A stretch of 64,000 nt of DNA from positions 1-64,000 of the forward strand of contig NZ_JAJAYI010000037.1 of NCBI RefSeq assembly GCF_026786305.1, in the 5' to 3' direction. The number at the start of each line of letters is the position of its first letter. The stretch's first letter is position 1. The stretch comes from Cryobacterium sp. (lineage in GTDB: Bacteria > Actinomycetota > Actinomycetes > Actinomycetales > Microbacteriaceae). The notes under the pieces were generated by a model that worked only from the letters and a program-made list of their open reading frames with translations, did no database searches and was not told where the DNA came from. Of the stretch, positions 16,707 through 25,563 are shown piece by piece. The translations under genes were made by a program, and so were the position numbers.

Positions 16707-18149
16707 GTGCTGTCGAGAACCGGAACTGAACCATTTTTTCCGCGCCCGATGTCGATTCTGGTGCGCATTCGGGATGGCGTTGATTCGCTCGCCCACCAAT
16801 CGCCATCGCGGTTCGCCATCCTCGTGTTCACCGCCCTCATCATGGTGTTCACCCTGCTGTTTTCGCTGCCGGTCGCCTCCGCCGACCGCACGATGACCCC
16901 GCTGCACGACGCCCTGTTCACCGCGGTCTCGGTCATCTGCGTCACCGGCCTCGCGACCGTCGATATGGCCACGCATTGGTCGACGTTCGGTGACATTCTG
17001 GTGTTCGTTGGCGTCAATATCGGCGGAATCGGCGTGTTGACGCTCGCGTCGCTCATGGGACTCGTCATCTCACGGCGGCTCGGGCTTCGCGCCAAATTGA
17101 TGGCGGCGAGCGACTCCAACCCCTCGCGCATTCACGCCGGCCCGGTCAACGAGGGCCAGACCGTGCGGCTCGGCGAGGTCGGCAGCCTGCTGCTCACCGT
17201 CGCGATCAGCGCACTCGTCATCGAGGTCGGTGTCGCCGCCCTGCTTTTTCCCCGTATGCTGCAGGCCGGCGTAGCCCTGGGCGAAGCGCTGTGGCACAGC
17301 TTCTACTACAGCGCGATGGCCTTCACCAACACCGGCTTCAACCCGAACTCCGGCGGCCTGGACCAGTTCGCAAACGACTACTGGTTTCTCAGCGCGCTCA
17401 TGATCGGTGTCTTTCTGGGCAGTCTCGGTTTTCCGGTGATCTACGCCTTCGCCCGCGGCTGGAGAAAGCCGCGCCGCTGGTCGGTGCACGTCAAACTCAC
17501 CCTCGTCACAACGATCGCCCTCATGATCGTCGGCATGGTGCTGTACATCATTCTGGAATTCGACAATCCGAAGACCTTTGGGTCGCTCAATGCGGGCGAC
17601 ACCATCTTTCAATCGTTGTTCATGTCGGTGATGACCCGGTCGGGCGGCTTCGCGACGATCGAGATCAGCGACCTGAACGGATCCAGTCTGCTCCTCACCG
17701 ACATGCTCATGTTTATTGGTGGCGGGTCGGCGTCGACCGCCGGCGGTATTAAAGTCACAACCCTGGCCATCCTCTTTCTCGCCGCGTTTGCTGAAGCGCG
17801 CGGCAAGCAGGAGATGGAGGCCTTCGGCCGACGTATTCCGAGCGACATTCTGCGCCTGTCGGTCAGCGTCGTGTTGTGGGGCGCGACTACCGTGGCTGTC
17901 GCGAGCATCCTCATTCTGCATATTTCGAAGCAACCGCTCGACGTCGTGCTGTTTGACGTGATCAGCGCGTTCGCGACCTGCGGCCTGTCAACCGGGCTCA
18001 CCGCCGACCTGCCGCCGGAAGGCGTGTACGTGATGGCGGCGACGATGTTCATGGGCCGGGTTGGTACAGTGACTCTCGCGGCAGCACTGGCCGCGAGCCA
18101 CAGCAGGCAACTGTTCAAACGCCCGGAAGAGAGACCCATCGTTGGTTGA
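16707..18149 (+). CDS. TrkH/KtrB-family potassium uptake channel subunit
   Basis: A 480-residue membrane protein with four repeated M1-P-M2 units. The four filter loops with their conserved glycines are VICVTGLATVD, AFTNTGFNPN, MTRSGGFATIE and FATCGLSTGLT. This identifies the K+-translocating subunit of a Trk/Ktr system. The assigned GTG at 16707 gives a normal length; an ATG at 16749 is an alternative. Its stop overlaps the start of the TrkA/KtrA gene by 8 bases, so channel and gating subunits are made together. The Ktr type is more likely than Trk, since the partner has a single RCK unit. Confidence 0.93.
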   Translation: MLSRTGTEPFFPRPMSILVRIRDGVDSLAHQSPSRFAILVFTALIMVFTLLFSLPVASADRTMTPLHDALFTAVSVICVTGLATVDMATHWSTFGDILVFVGVNIGGIGVLTLASLMGLVISRRLGLRAKLMAASDSNPSRIHAGPVNEGQTVRLGEVGSLLLTVAISALVIEVGVAALLFPRMLQAGVALGEALWHSFYYSAMAFTNTGFNPNSGGLDQFANDYWFLSALMIGVFLGSLGFPVIYAFARGWRKPRRWSVHVKLTLVTTIALMIVGMVLYIILEFDNPKTFGSLNAGDTIFQSLFMSVMTRSGGFATIEISDLNGSSLLLTDMLMFIGGGSASTAGGIKVTTLAILFLAAFAEARGKQEMEAFGRRIPSDILRLSVSVVLWGATTVAVASILILHISKQPLDVVLFDVISAFATCGLSTGLTADLPPEGVYVMAATMFMGRVGTVTLAAALAASHSRQLFKRPEERPIVG

Positions 18150-18813
18150 TCGCATCAAACACGATGCCCCCGTGCTCATCATCGGGCTCGGACGGTTCGG
18201 CGCGGCCACCGCTGGCCAGCTCGACCGACTGGGCCGCGAGGTACTCGTCGTCGACACGAGTGAGGTGCTCGTGTCGAAGTGGTCGGAGCGGGTGACGCAT
18301 GCCGTTCAAGCGGATGGCCGTTCGCTTGAGGCCCTGCAGCAAATCGGCGCACAGGACTTCTCGATTGCCGTCTGCGCCGTCGGTTCATCGATTGAAGCCA
18401 GCGTGCTCATCGTCGCCAACCTGGTCGACTTGAAGATTCAGCAGATCTGGGCCAAGGCCATCTCCAAATCGCACGGTAAAATTCTTGAACGCATTGGTGC
18501 CAACCACGTCATCTACCCCGAGGCCGAGGCCGGCGAACGTGTCGCCCATCTGGTGTCGGGTCGCATGCTCGATTTCATCGAGTTCGACGACGATTTCGCC
18601 CTCGTGAAGATGATCCCGCCGAAGCCCATTCGCGGTCTCAACCTCGTCGATTCCGGGGTGCGCCGCAAGTACAACGTGACCGTCGTCGGCGTCAAGAGCC
18701 CCGGAAAACCGTTCACCTACGCGACCGCGGAGACCGTCGTCTCCAGCCACGACCTCATCATCGTGTCGGGCGCCGAGGCCGATATTGAACGGTTCGCAGC
18801 GCTCGGTTCCTGA
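18142..18813 (+). CDS. TrkA/KtrA-family potassium channel regulatory subunit
   Basis: A 223-residue cytosolic RCK protein. An N-terminal Rossmann domain has the nucleotide motif GLGRFG (residues 15-20) and a conserved acidic residue after the second strand (VVDTSEV); the C-terminal TrkA_C domain covers about residues 140-220 (ALVKMIPPKPIRGLNLVD). It forms a ring that gates the neighbouring TrkH/KtrB channel in response to ATP/ADP or NAD(H), as known for the family. The TTG start overlaps the channel gene by 8 bases. Confidence 0.93.
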   Translation: MVDRIKHDAPVLIIGLGRFGAATAGQLDRLGREVLVVDTSEVLVSKWSERVTHAVQADGRSLEALQQIGAQDFSIAVCAVGSSIEASVLIVANLVDLKIQQIWAKAISKSHGKILERIGANHVIYPEAEAGERVAHLVSGRMLDFIEFDDDFALVKMIPPKPIRGLNLVDSGVRRKYNVTVVGVKSPGKPFTYATAETVVSSHDLIIVSGAEADIERFAALGS

Positions 18814-18926
18814 CGCTCCCCTATTCGGGGGAGACGACCGGCTATTCTCCTAGTACGGACATTTCTCGCCGCAGCTCACCTGAGGTTGCGCGCTGACGAC
18901 GTGTGCGTGGACGGAAAGGCTCTCCC

Positions 18927-20312
18927 ATGTCACACGACGTGCCCGCTCTCGCCAACACCCCGGCTGACATTGTTGCCGCAGTTCACACCGATACGACGGG
19001 CGAGGTGAACATCGATGGCTCCCGGCACCGCGTCACCGGTACCGATGAAGCCGGCGTTCGCGAGGAGATCATCGGCCTCGTGGTCGAGACCGCTCGCAGT
19101 CGCGGGCAATCCGTTCTGCTGCAGGTCAGTGATGAGCAAGGCGATTGGCCGCTGACCGTGCACCCGAACGGGCGGGTCGAGTCGGCCGGGCCGGTTGTGG
19201 TTGCCAGCCGCCCGAAGCCGGCGACTACGGCGCCTCTTCCAGTCGTGACCGAACTCGAGACATCGACACCCTTTGCCACGCTGATGCAGCCCTCCGTCAC
19301 GGCGCCCGCCAACGCCCTGTTCGAGTCGCTGGTAGCGCCCAGAACGGATGCCGCGCCCGCGTCACCGGCCGCATCAAGCGTGGCGCCGAACCTCGCCGAC
19401 TTTCTCAGCTCACGGCCACCGGCGCCCGCCGGACCGGCCGAGCAGGGCTGGCAGGGCGCCCTACGCCGCCTCACGGGCGGCCTGGTCTCGCCCACGCCGA
19501 GTTCGACCGAGCGCCAGCAACGCACCGCCATCACGGCCGTTCAGCGCAGCCTGAACGGCCCGCGCACGATCGTGGTGCTCAACCCCAAGGGTGGCGCCCA
19601 TAAGACAACGGCGACGCTGCTCATCGCTGCCACGTTCGGCATCTATCGCGGCGGCTACACCCTCGCCTGGGACAACAACGAGACCATGGGAACGCTGGGT
19701 GTGCGCGCCCAAGCCGCCCGGCACACCAACACGGCCGTGGACCTGCTGCGCGACCTCGACCGGTTCGGCGATACCCGCTCCCGGGTCGGCGACCTCGACA
19801 ATTACGTGCGCTCGCAGGGCGATGCCCAGTTCGACGCACTCGCCTCCGACCTCGATCCGGCGGGTGCAGCGAGTATCGACGACAACGCCTTTCGCAAGCT
19901 CCACAAGACATTGAGCCGTTTCTACCGGGTTCTCGTGATCGACACCGGCAACAACATGCGGGCCAGCAACTGGGAGGCTGCGGTCGATACCGCCGACCAG
20001 CTCGTGATCGTGTCGACGATTCGCGAGGACACCGGCTACGGTGCCGCCTCGCTGATCGACGGCCTGCGGCAGAAGGGTCACGCCGACAAGGTCGCCCAGG
20101 CCGTCACCGTGCTCGCGTCGCCGTCGAAAACCGCCGACGAGCAGCTGTCCAAGCGCCTGCATGACCATTTTCGCCAGCTCACCCGCACGGTCGTCGACGT
20201 TCCCTACGATGCCTCACTGGTCGGTGGCGGCCCGCTCAACGTCGACGCCCTGGCGCCGCGCACCCGCGCCGCGTGGCTGCAGGCCACGGCCGTCATCGCC
20301 GAAGGGCTGTAA
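18927..20312 (+). CDS. Orphan MinD/ParA-like P-loop ATPase with long N-terminal extension
   Basis: A 461-residue protein. The C-terminal ~250 residues form a SIMIBI-class ATPase with a deviant Walker A, KGGAHKT at residues 221-227, and a switch region VLVIDTGNNMRASNWEAA. The first 200 residues are a small alpha/beta module (to about 95), then a Pro/Ala-rich linker. The start is the ATG at 18927 with GGAAAGG seven bases upstream, not the GTG at 18903. No parB or flagellar/septum partner is adjacent. Similar MinD-like ATPases with N-terminal extensions occur in Actinobacteria, some near type VII secretion loci; the role here is unknown. Confidence 0.85.
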   Translation: MSHDVPALANTPADIVAAVHTDTTGEVNIDGSRHRVTGTDEAGVREEIIGLVVETARSRGQSVLLQVSDEQGDWPLTVHPNGRVESAGPVVVASRPKPATTAPLPVVTELETSTPFATLMQPSVTAPANALFESLVAPRTDAAPASPAASSVAPNLADFLSSRPPAPAGPAEQGWQGALRRLTGGLVSPTPSSTERQQRTAITAVQRSLNGPRTIVVLNPKGGAHKTTATLLIAATFGIYRGGYTLAWDNNETMGTLGVRAQAARHTNTAVDLLRDLDRFGDTRSRVGDLDNYVRSQGDAQFDALASDLDPAGAASIDDNAFRKLHKTLSRFYRVLVIDTGNNMRASNWEAAVDTADQLVIVSTIREDTGYGAASLIDGLRQKGHADKVAQAVTVLASPSKTADEQLSKRLHDHFRQLTRTVVDVPYDASLVGGGPLNVDALAPRTRAAWLQATAVIAEGL

Positions 20313-20346
20313 GGCGCTGACGGGTGCGCTGGGAGGCGGGTGCGCG

Positions 20347-21195
20347 CTAGGAGGCGGCGAGTTCCCTGGCGCGCGCCAGGGCGGCATCCGTCGCGGTATC
20401 GAAGAGCTCCTTGAGGCCGCCCTTTTCGAGTTCCCAGACGGCACGTTCAGTCGTGCCGGCCGGGCTGGTCACCTGGCGGCGCAGTTCGCTCGGCGACTTG
20501 TCGGACACGGCGAGGAGCGCGCTCGCGCCGAGGAAGGTACCGTTGACCATGACGGCCGACTCCGCGGGGGTGAAGCCCTTTCCGATGGCCGTTTCCGTGA
20601 GCTGCTCGATCAGGTAGAACACGTAGGCTGGGCCGGAGCCGGAGATGGTGCTGAGGGCGTCGAGCTTGCTTTCGGGCACGACCAGCACGTCGCCGACGGT
20701 CGCGAACAGGGCGCTCGTGAGCGCGAGGTCGGCCTCGCTCGACCGGCTACCGGCGCTGATGCCGGTAACGGCCATGCCGACGACGGCGGGGGTGTTCGGC
20801 ATGGTGCGAATGACGTGTACGGTCTCGGGCAGGAGCGACTCGAAGGTGTCGATCGTGACGCCGGCCGCGACGCTCAGAACGAGCGTGCCGGGGGCGAGGG
20901 AGGCGCCAATTTCGCCGAGCAGATCGGCCACCATGTACGGCTTGACGGCGATGATGACGATCTGGGCACCGTCGATGGCTTTGAGATTGGCGTCGGAGTC
21001 GACCTCGGTCGCGTAGGCGGTGACACCCTCGGTGTCCGCCAGCTCCGCGGCCTTCGCCGCGGTACGGTTGGTGACGCGAATGCCGCCGTCCACGGTCACG
21101 CCCGGCTTGAGCAGACCGGCCAGAATGGCGCGGGCCATGGAACCGGCGCCGAGGAAGGCGATCGTGGGCAGAGTCACATTCTGAGAAGAAGTCAT
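20347..21195 (-). CDS. proC: Pyrroline-5-carboxylate reductase
   Basis: A 282-residue NAD(P)H-dependent enzyme that reduces pyrroline-5-carboxylate to proline. The N-terminal Rossmann motif is FLGAGSMARAI (residues 14-24), and the C-terminal dimerisation domain carries the family signature with SGSGPAYVFYLIEQLTETAIGKG and SPAGTTERAV, matching the PROSITE P5CR pattern. Length is normal. It starts with ATG at 21195 and converges on the ParA-like gene. Confidence 0.96.
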   Translation of the reverse strand: MTSSQNVTLPTIAFLGAGSMARAILAGLLKPGVTVDGGIRVTNRTAAKAAELADTEGVTAYATEVDSDANLKAIDGAQIVIIAVKPYMVADLLGEIGASLAPGTLVLSVAAGVTIDTFESLLPETVHVIRTMPNTPAVVGMAVTGISAGSRSSEADLALTSALFATVGDVLVVPESKLDALSTISGSGPAYVFYLIEQLTETAIGKGFTPAESAVMVNGTFLGASALLAVSDKSPSELRRQVTSPAGTTERAVWELEKGGLKELFDTATDAALARARELAAS

Positions 21196-21291
21196 CCGAC
21201 CAGTCTACTTTTTCCGTCATCGGGCTGCCCATAACGATCGCCCAGAACCCTCCTGCTCCAACCCGCTGGCACACGGTTCTAAGATGTTTTC

Positions 21292-22254
21292 ATGAGCGCA
21301 CCGGGCGGAAACAAGGCAATCGTGGCCGCATTCGCGGCCAATCTGGGGATCGCAGTGACCAAGTTCGTGGCGTGGGGCTTCTCCGGCTCGTCCTCGATGC
21401 TCGCCGAGGGGGTGCACTCGGTAGCGGATGCCGGCAACCAACTGCTCCTGCTGCTGGGCGGTCGCAAGGCTAAGAAGCGGGCCGATTTGGAGCATCCGTT
21501 CGGCTACGGGCGTGAACGCTACGTCTACGCCTTCGTGGTTTCGATCATCCTGTTCTCGATCGGTGGGGTGTTCTCGCTCTACGAGGGCTTCGACAAGTTG
21601 CAGCACCCGCATCCGCTCGAAAATGCCTGGCTGCCGATTCTGGTGCTCGCCATCGCCATGGTGCTTGAGAGCTTTTCGCTACGCACTGCGATCAAGGAAT
21701 CAAACCATCTGCGCGGAAACCAGACCTGGGTGCAGTTCGTTCGCCATGCCAAAGCGCCCGAGCTGCCGGTCGTGCTGCTCGAGGATGTCGCGGCCCTCAC
21801 CGGCCTCGCCTTCGCGTTCGTCGGCGTCGGCTGGACTATCGTCACCGATGAGCCAATCTGGGACGCCGTCGGAACGCTTGCCATCGGCGTCCTGCTCGTG
21901 CTCGTCGCGATCATTCTGGGCATCGAAACCAAGAGCCTGCTGGTGGGTGAGGGCGCGAGCAGGAAGGACCTGGATGCGATCGAAGCGGCCATTTTGAATG
22001 GCCCGGAAACTAAACGCATCATCCACCTCAAGACTCTCTACCTCGGGCCGGATGAGATTCTGGTCGGCGCCAAGGTTGCCTTTGACGGCGAGCACCGCTT
22101 TGCCGACGTCGCCGCCGACATCAATGCCGTCGAAACCCGCATTCGCGCCGCGGTGCCGCTCGCCCGCACGATCTATCTCGAACCCGACATCTTCTTCGAC
22201 CCGAACCTCGCCAACCCGCCGACCGACACTTTTGTGATCAAGGGACTGGAGTAG
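21292..22254 (+). CDS. Cation diffusion facilitator (CDF) family transporter
   Basis: A 320-residue CDF protein with an N-terminal membrane domain of about six helices and a cytoplasmic C-terminal domain (from about residue 215). Helix 2 has the HSVADAGNQ metal-site signature. Helix 5 around LLEDVAALTGLAFAFVGVG carries the paired acidic site. The likely function is proton-coupled export of a divalent metal such as Zn, Mn or Fe; the ED-type site in helix 5 does not define the metal. ATG at 21292. It converges on tadA with only three bases between the stops. Confidence 0.93.
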   Translation: MSAPGGNKAIVAAFAANLGIAVTKFVAWGFSGSSSMLAEGVHSVADAGNQLLLLLGGRKAKKRADLEHPFGYGRERYVYAFVVSIILFSIGGVFSLYEGFDKLQHPHPLENAWLPILVLAIAMVLESFSLRTAIKESNHLRGNQTWVQFVRHAKAPELPVVLLEDVAALTGLAFAFVGVGWTIVTDEPIWDAVGTLAIGVLLVLVAIILGIETKSLLVGEGASRKDLDAIEAAILNGPETKRIIHLKTLYLGPDEILVGAKVAFDGEHRFADVAADINAVETRIRAAVPLARTIYLEPDIFFDPNLANPPTDTFVIKGLE

Positions 22255-22257
22255 GCC

Positions 22258-22734
22258 TCAGCGGGCTGATCGACGAGCTGGATTCTCGAAAAACTCTCGA
22301 AGGAGCAAAGCGCACGCCTTCTCGTCGACGCCCGCGAAAACCTCAACCCGATGGTTGAGTCGACGGTCGCGCAGCACGTCGTAGACCGACCCGGCCGCTC
22401 CCGCCTTCTCGTCCCACGCACCGAACACGACGGTGGGCACTCGCGCGGCGAGGATCGCGCCGGCGCACATGACGCAGGGTTCGAGCGTGACGACCAGGGT
22501 GCATCCGATCAGGTGCCAGTCGTCGGTGTGCGCGGCCGCCTCCCGGATGGCCACGACCTCGGCGTGGAGCGTCGGGTCCTGGTGCAGTTCTCGCTCGTTT
22601 CGCCCCCGGCCGATCACCTGGCCCGCAGCATCGACAATGACGGCGCCGACCGGAACGTCGTCGGACGCCAGGGCCGCGCGCGCCTCGGTCAGGGCGAGCA
22701 GCATCCACTCAGTGTGCTGATCTCGTTCGCGCAT
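22258..22734 (-). CDS. tadA: tRNA adenosine(34) deaminase / nucleoside deaminase (TadA)
   Basis: A 158-residue zinc deaminase with the HAEV catalytic histidine-glutamate and the PCVMC cysteine pair, in the order and spacing of TadA. It edits A34 of tRNA-Arg(ACG) to inosine, a substrate tRNA that is itself encoded at 26064-26136 in this window. The PVGAVIVD and [21 protein letters not shown] segments support TadA rather than cytidine deaminase. The ATG lies 45 bases from the divergent upp start. Confidence 0.93.
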   Translation of the reverse strand: MRERDQHTEWMLLALTEARAALASDDVPVGAVIVDAAGQVIGRGRNERELHQDPTLHAEVVAIREAAAHTDDWHLIGCTLVVTLEPCVMCAGAILAARVPTVVFGAWDEKAGAAGSVYDVLRDRRLNHRVEVFAGVDEKACALLLREFFENPARRSAR

Positions 22735-22779
22735 GCGTCACCTCAAGCCGGGGGGATTGCCTCTAGTAGAATTGAGCCT

Positions 22780-23412
22780 ATGCGAGTCCATGTTGCCGAC
22801 CACCCGCTCATCACGCACAAGCTCACCGTGCTTCGCAATAAAGACACGCCGTCGCCGTTATTTAGATCGCTGGTCGAGGAGCTCATGACTCTGCTCGCGT
22901 ACGAGGGCACGCGCGGCGTGCGCGTGGAGGCTGTCACCGTGCAGACCCCTGTATCGGCCGCTCCGGGCGTGCGCATCAGCGACCCGAAGCCACTCGTCGT
23001 GCCGATTCTGCGCGCCGGCCTCGGAATGCTCGAGGGCATGGTCAAGCTGCTGCCGACCGCCGAGGTTGGTTTTCTTGGCATGGCCCGCAACGAAGAGACT
23101 CTACAGCCCACAACCTATGCCGAGCGTCTTCCCGACGATCTATCGGATCGGCAGTGCTTTGTGCTCGACCCGATGCTCGCCACCGGCGGGTCACTCATTG
23201 CGGCCATCAATTTTCTGTTCGCCCGCGGCGCGGTCGACGTGACGGCGATCTGCATCCTCGCCGCCCCGGAAGGCCTTGCCGCCGTTGAGAAAGCCCTGGC
23301 CGGCCGCGAAGTGACGATCGTGCTGGGCGCCGTCGACGAAAAGCTCAACGAGCTGGGCTACATCGTGCCCGGCCTCGGCGACGCCGGCGACCGATTGTAC
23401 GGACTGGTCTGA
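22780..23412 (+). CDS. upp: Uracil phosphoribosyltransferase
   Basis: A 210-residue pyrimidine-salvage enzyme that makes UMP from uracil and PRPP. It begins [16 protein letters not shown] and contains the PRPP-binding [12 protein letters not shown] loop and the uracil-binding C-terminus [16 protein letters not shown] much longer open frame extends upstream to 22351, but it runs through the tadA gene on the other strand, so the ATG at 22780 is the real start. It forms a divergent pair with tadA. Confidence 0.96.
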   Translation: MRVHVADHPLITHKLTVLRNKDTPSPLFRSLVEELMTLLAYEGTRGVRVEAVTVQTPVSAAPGVRISDPKPLVVPILRAGLGMLEGMVKLLPTAEVGFLGMARNEETLQPTTYAERLPDDLSDRQCFVLDPMLATGGSLIAAINFLFARGAVDVTAICILAAPEGLAAVEKALAGREVTIVLGAVDEKLNELGYIVPGLGDAGDRLYGLV

Positions 23413-23616
23413 CGACCTGACCGATACAACCCGACCAGCGCATGTAGGTCCTGCGACCAGCAACACGCCAGGCCCGGTTAACATTAACAATCTTTGATTG
23501 AATCACGCTTCATAACGGAATATTTCATAAAGACGTGATTGCGCACGGAATCGCCTAAATGGGCGCGGCCCTGCGAACGTGATGCACGTCATCCGGCGAC
23601 TTCCCGTGACATCAAA

Positions 23617-23646
23617 TTGACACACGGCGTCACATTCGGCTTTACT
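23617..23646 (+). promoter_or_regulatory. Putative promoter producing a leaderless transcript
   Basis: A perfect TTGACA (23617-23622), an 18-base spacer and TTTACT (23641-23646). The expected transcription start is 23653-23654, which coincides with the ATG of the small leader ORF. No Shine-Dalgarno precedes that ATG, which fits leaderless translation, common in Actinobacteria. The 200 bases further upstream, back to upp, contain no gene. Confidence 0.6.
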
Positions 23647-23653
23647 CGCAGTT

Positions 23654-23758
23654 ATGACAACCAGCGCACGCCCCCTGACCTCCCTTGAGGCCCCCGGGAC
23701 TGCCGCCATGATGATGGCCGGCACCCCCGCCATCCGCTGTTGCCGAATGTGCCGCTAA
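23654..23758 (+). CDS. Putative Cys/Arg-rich leader (attenuator) peptide
   Basis: A 34-codon ORF starting at the predicted transcription start and ending with the residues CCRMCR before TAA. Three cysteines and three arginines in the last seven codons, plus a Met-Met-Met run mid-way, look like a ribosome-stalling leader; cysteine-ending leader peptides are known upstream of sulfur-metabolism genes in Actinobacteria, though the usual RRHxDL motif is not present here. Four hairpins follow before the winged-helix regulator gene at 23933. The peptide is probably not functional itself; a stall at limiting cysteine (or arginine) could control read-through. This is an inference from layout. Confidence 0.55.
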   Translation: MTTSARPLTSLEAPGTAAMMMAGTPAIRCCRMCR

Positions 23759-23785
23759 CCAAGACGTTCCTCCTCGCGTCCTGCG

Positions 23786-23885
23786 CCTGACATCGTCAGG
23801 CCGACGCCTCGAATGCTGATTTGACGCATTCGCCCTCCGGCCCCACGGGCCACAGGGAGCCTCCACTTACGGAAAGCGCGCTTTC
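23786..23885 (+). promoter_or_regulatory. Structured mRNA leader with serial hairpins (candidate attenuator)
   Basis: Four inverted repeats in 100 bases: CCTGAC/GTCAGG (23786-23800), CGAATGC/GCATTCG (23810-23832), GGCCC/GGGCC (23839-23851) and the perfect palindrome GAAAGCGCGCTTTC (23872-23885). They lie between the stop of the leader peptide and the regulator start. No clear T-run follows any one of them, so a translational or Rho-dependent switch is as possible as intrinsic termination. Confidence 0.5.
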
Positions 23886-23932
23886 GCGCATCCGCCGGGC
23901 TCCCTTCGATCGAACAGTCAAGGACCCACGCC

Positions 23933-24637
23933 ATGTCTCTCGCACACATCCACCCCACTCGCCCCACACACGTCAACCGCCCCGAACTCAATCTGGTCCC
24001 GCCGGTTGCCGCCCCGCGAATTCGCGCCGTGCCGACCGGCACCGAGGCTCGCGGTTTCGTGCTCTACGTCGGCATCGACGAGGCCAAGGCGGCCGCAGCC
24101 GGCACGAGCCTGAACCGCATCGTTGAGGCACTCAAGGCTCTCGCCGCCGAGATAGCTCCCTCGGCCGAGACTTACGCCGCCGTCGCACTGGCTCCCGAGG
24201 GCGCCGGCGGGCGCGATGTGGACGTCGTGCGCCTGGCCTTGCAGGACCCGGCCGCTCTGGCCCAGCGCCGCGCCGAGCCCGAGGAACTGGACCGTGCCCA
24301 AAGTGGCGTGGTCGTGGACATCTCCCGCAAGCGGGTCATTCTCGACAACGAGACCGCCGCGCTGACCTACAAGGAGTTCGAGCTGCTGCAGTACCTCGTG
24401 CTACGCGAGGGCCGCACCATCGACCGCGCCGAGATCGTCTCGTCGCTGTGGAACTCCGCCGACGAGGAAGACACCCCGAACGAGCGGACCATCGACGTGC
24501 ACGTTCGTCGCCTACGCTCCAAGCTCGGCCGCTATGAAGACATCGTGCGCACTGTTCGCGGAGTCGGCTACCGCTTCGACCGCCACGCGGACGTCGCCAT
24601 ACGCCAGTCGACCACGCCGAGCCCCGACCTGTTCTAG
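23933..24637 (+). CDS. Winged-helix (OmpR/PhoB-type DNA-binding domain) transcriptional regulator
   Basis: A 234-residue protein. The C-terminal ~100 residues (about 125-222) are a Trans_reg_C winged helix: LTYKEFELLQYLVLREGRTIDRAEIVSSLW, the recognition helix ERTIDVHVRRLRSKLG, and the wing VRTVRGVGYRFD. There is no receiver domain with phosphorylatable Asp; instead residues 1-115 contain a small alpha/beta region (GFVLYVGIDEAKAAAAG) of unknown function, so it is not a classical response regulator. This stand-alone type is common in Microbacteriaceae. The gene follows a candidate leader peptide and hairpin array that probably controls it. Confidence 0.85.
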   Translation: MSLAHIHPTRPTHVNRPELNLVPPVAAPRIRAVPTGTEARGFVLYVGIDEAKAAAAGTSLNRIVEALKALAAEIAPSAETYAAVALAPEGAGGRDVDVVRLALQDPAALAQRRAEPEELDRAQSGVVVDISRKRVILDNETAALTYKEFELLQYLVLREGRTIDRAEIVSSLWNSADEEDTPNERTIDVHVRRLRSKLGRYEDIVRTVRGVGYRFDRHADVAIRQSTTPSPDLF

Positions 24638-24991
24638 GCCGGGGTTGCCGGGCAGAAATTTCGGTCTCTCACAGAGGCGTGAAGGTGGCGGCGTTAAAGT
24701 GATTGAGGGCCAGTCGCAGAGGCTACGACCGACCCTCTTCCCTTGCACCAAGAGTGTCCTGCAATCACATTTCACGTCATCCGCCACAGCAAACGATTGA
24801 CGCACCTAAAACATATAACGAATAGGTAACGGGCGCCACCTTTCGTCAAGAAAATCACCTGCGAGTTTCATGCCAAGCACCTGACCATTGCCCCACGAGC
24901 GGATGCTGCCGGTGCAGCCATGTGCGATTCCCCGGCGACCTCCCCGAGTCTCTATCCTTGGAGAACAACTCGAAGAGGCAAGGAGCCGCAG
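24638..24991. other. Intergenic region, no gene recognised
   Basis: About 350 bases between the winged-helix regulator and the MarR gene. A short CCCCG/CGGGG inverted repeat straddles the end of the preceding gene (about 24624-24650) and may be its terminator. The rest includes an A/T-richer patch at 24800-24830, which could house the MarR promoter; I see no convincing ORF, RNA gene or repeat. Confidence 0.5.
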
Positions 24992-25468
24992 GTGGTGGAT
25001 CGAACGGCCGCGGTGAGCGCGTGGGAATCCCTGTTTCGCGCCCAGGTCGCCATCATGCGCAGCCTCGCGGCGAATTTTCCCTCCAAGGAAATTTCGCTCA
25101 ACGAGTACGACGTGATGTTCAACCTGTCGCGGCAGCCGGACCGGCACATCCGCCTGCGTGATCTCAACCAACACGTGCTCCTGACCCAGCCGAGCGTGAG
25201 CCGGCTCGTTGACCGGCTCGTGTCCCGGGGCTATCTGCACAAGCACACCGACCCGGACGACGGTCGCGGTACCATCATCGAGTTGACGGATGTCGGCCTC
25301 GCCCTGTTTCGGCGAGTTGCCGTTGACCACATGGACTCCATTGCCGTGCGCATTGGCGAAACCCTCACCGACGACGAGCTGACGCAGCTGACGCTTTTGT
25401 GCGACAAACTGCGAGTTGATTGCCGCGGCGCATTGGGGGACGACTCGGTCAGTAGACCTGGAGGGTAG
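24992..25468 (+). CDS. MarR family transcriptional regulator
   Basis: A 158-residue MarR protein. The winged helix spans about residues 35-105: the ISLNEYDVMFNLSRQPD helix, the recognition helix LTQPSVSRLVDRLVSRGYL and the wing HTDPDDGRGTIIELTD. The flanking helices form the dimer interface. I take the GTG at 24992, preceded by AAGGAG with a 7-base gap, rather than an upstream in-frame ATG at 24920 that has no ribosome site and adds an unrelated tail. The next sequence downstream is a decayed SDR gene, perhaps once its regulated partner. Confidence 0.88.
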   Translation: MVDRTAAVSAWESLFRAQVAIMRSLAANFPSKEISLNEYDVMFNLSRQPDRHIRLRDLNQHVLLTQPSVSRLVDRLVSRGYLHKHTDPDDGRGTIIELTDVGLALFRRVAVDHMDSIAVRIGETLTDDELTQLTLLCDKLRVDCRGALGDDSVSRPGG

Positions 25469-25532
25469 GGGGCGATGGAACGAGGGCCCTACCCCTCGTC
25501 CCACCGAGGCAATCCCTCGCAGGAATGCCTTC

Positions 25533-25563
25533 CTCACCGGGCGCCCGAACATTGCCCGGTGAG
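25533..25563. repeat. Perfect 10-bp inverted repeat downstream of the MarR gene
   Basis: CTCACCGGGC at 25533-25542 and its exact complement GCCCGGTGAG at 25554-25563, with an 11-base centre. No T-run follows, so it is either a non-canonical terminator for the MarR gene or an operator-like palindrome upstream of the SDR remnant. Confidence 0.6.

Noticed and set aside
22351-22779. Long upstream extension of the upp open frame
   Set aside because: It is the shadow of tadA on the opposite strand; the conserved protein begins at 22780.
23933-24637. Two-component response regulator
   Set aside because: The C-terminal winged helix is OmpR-like, but no receiver domain with a phosphorylatable aspartate and no histidine kinase gene are present.
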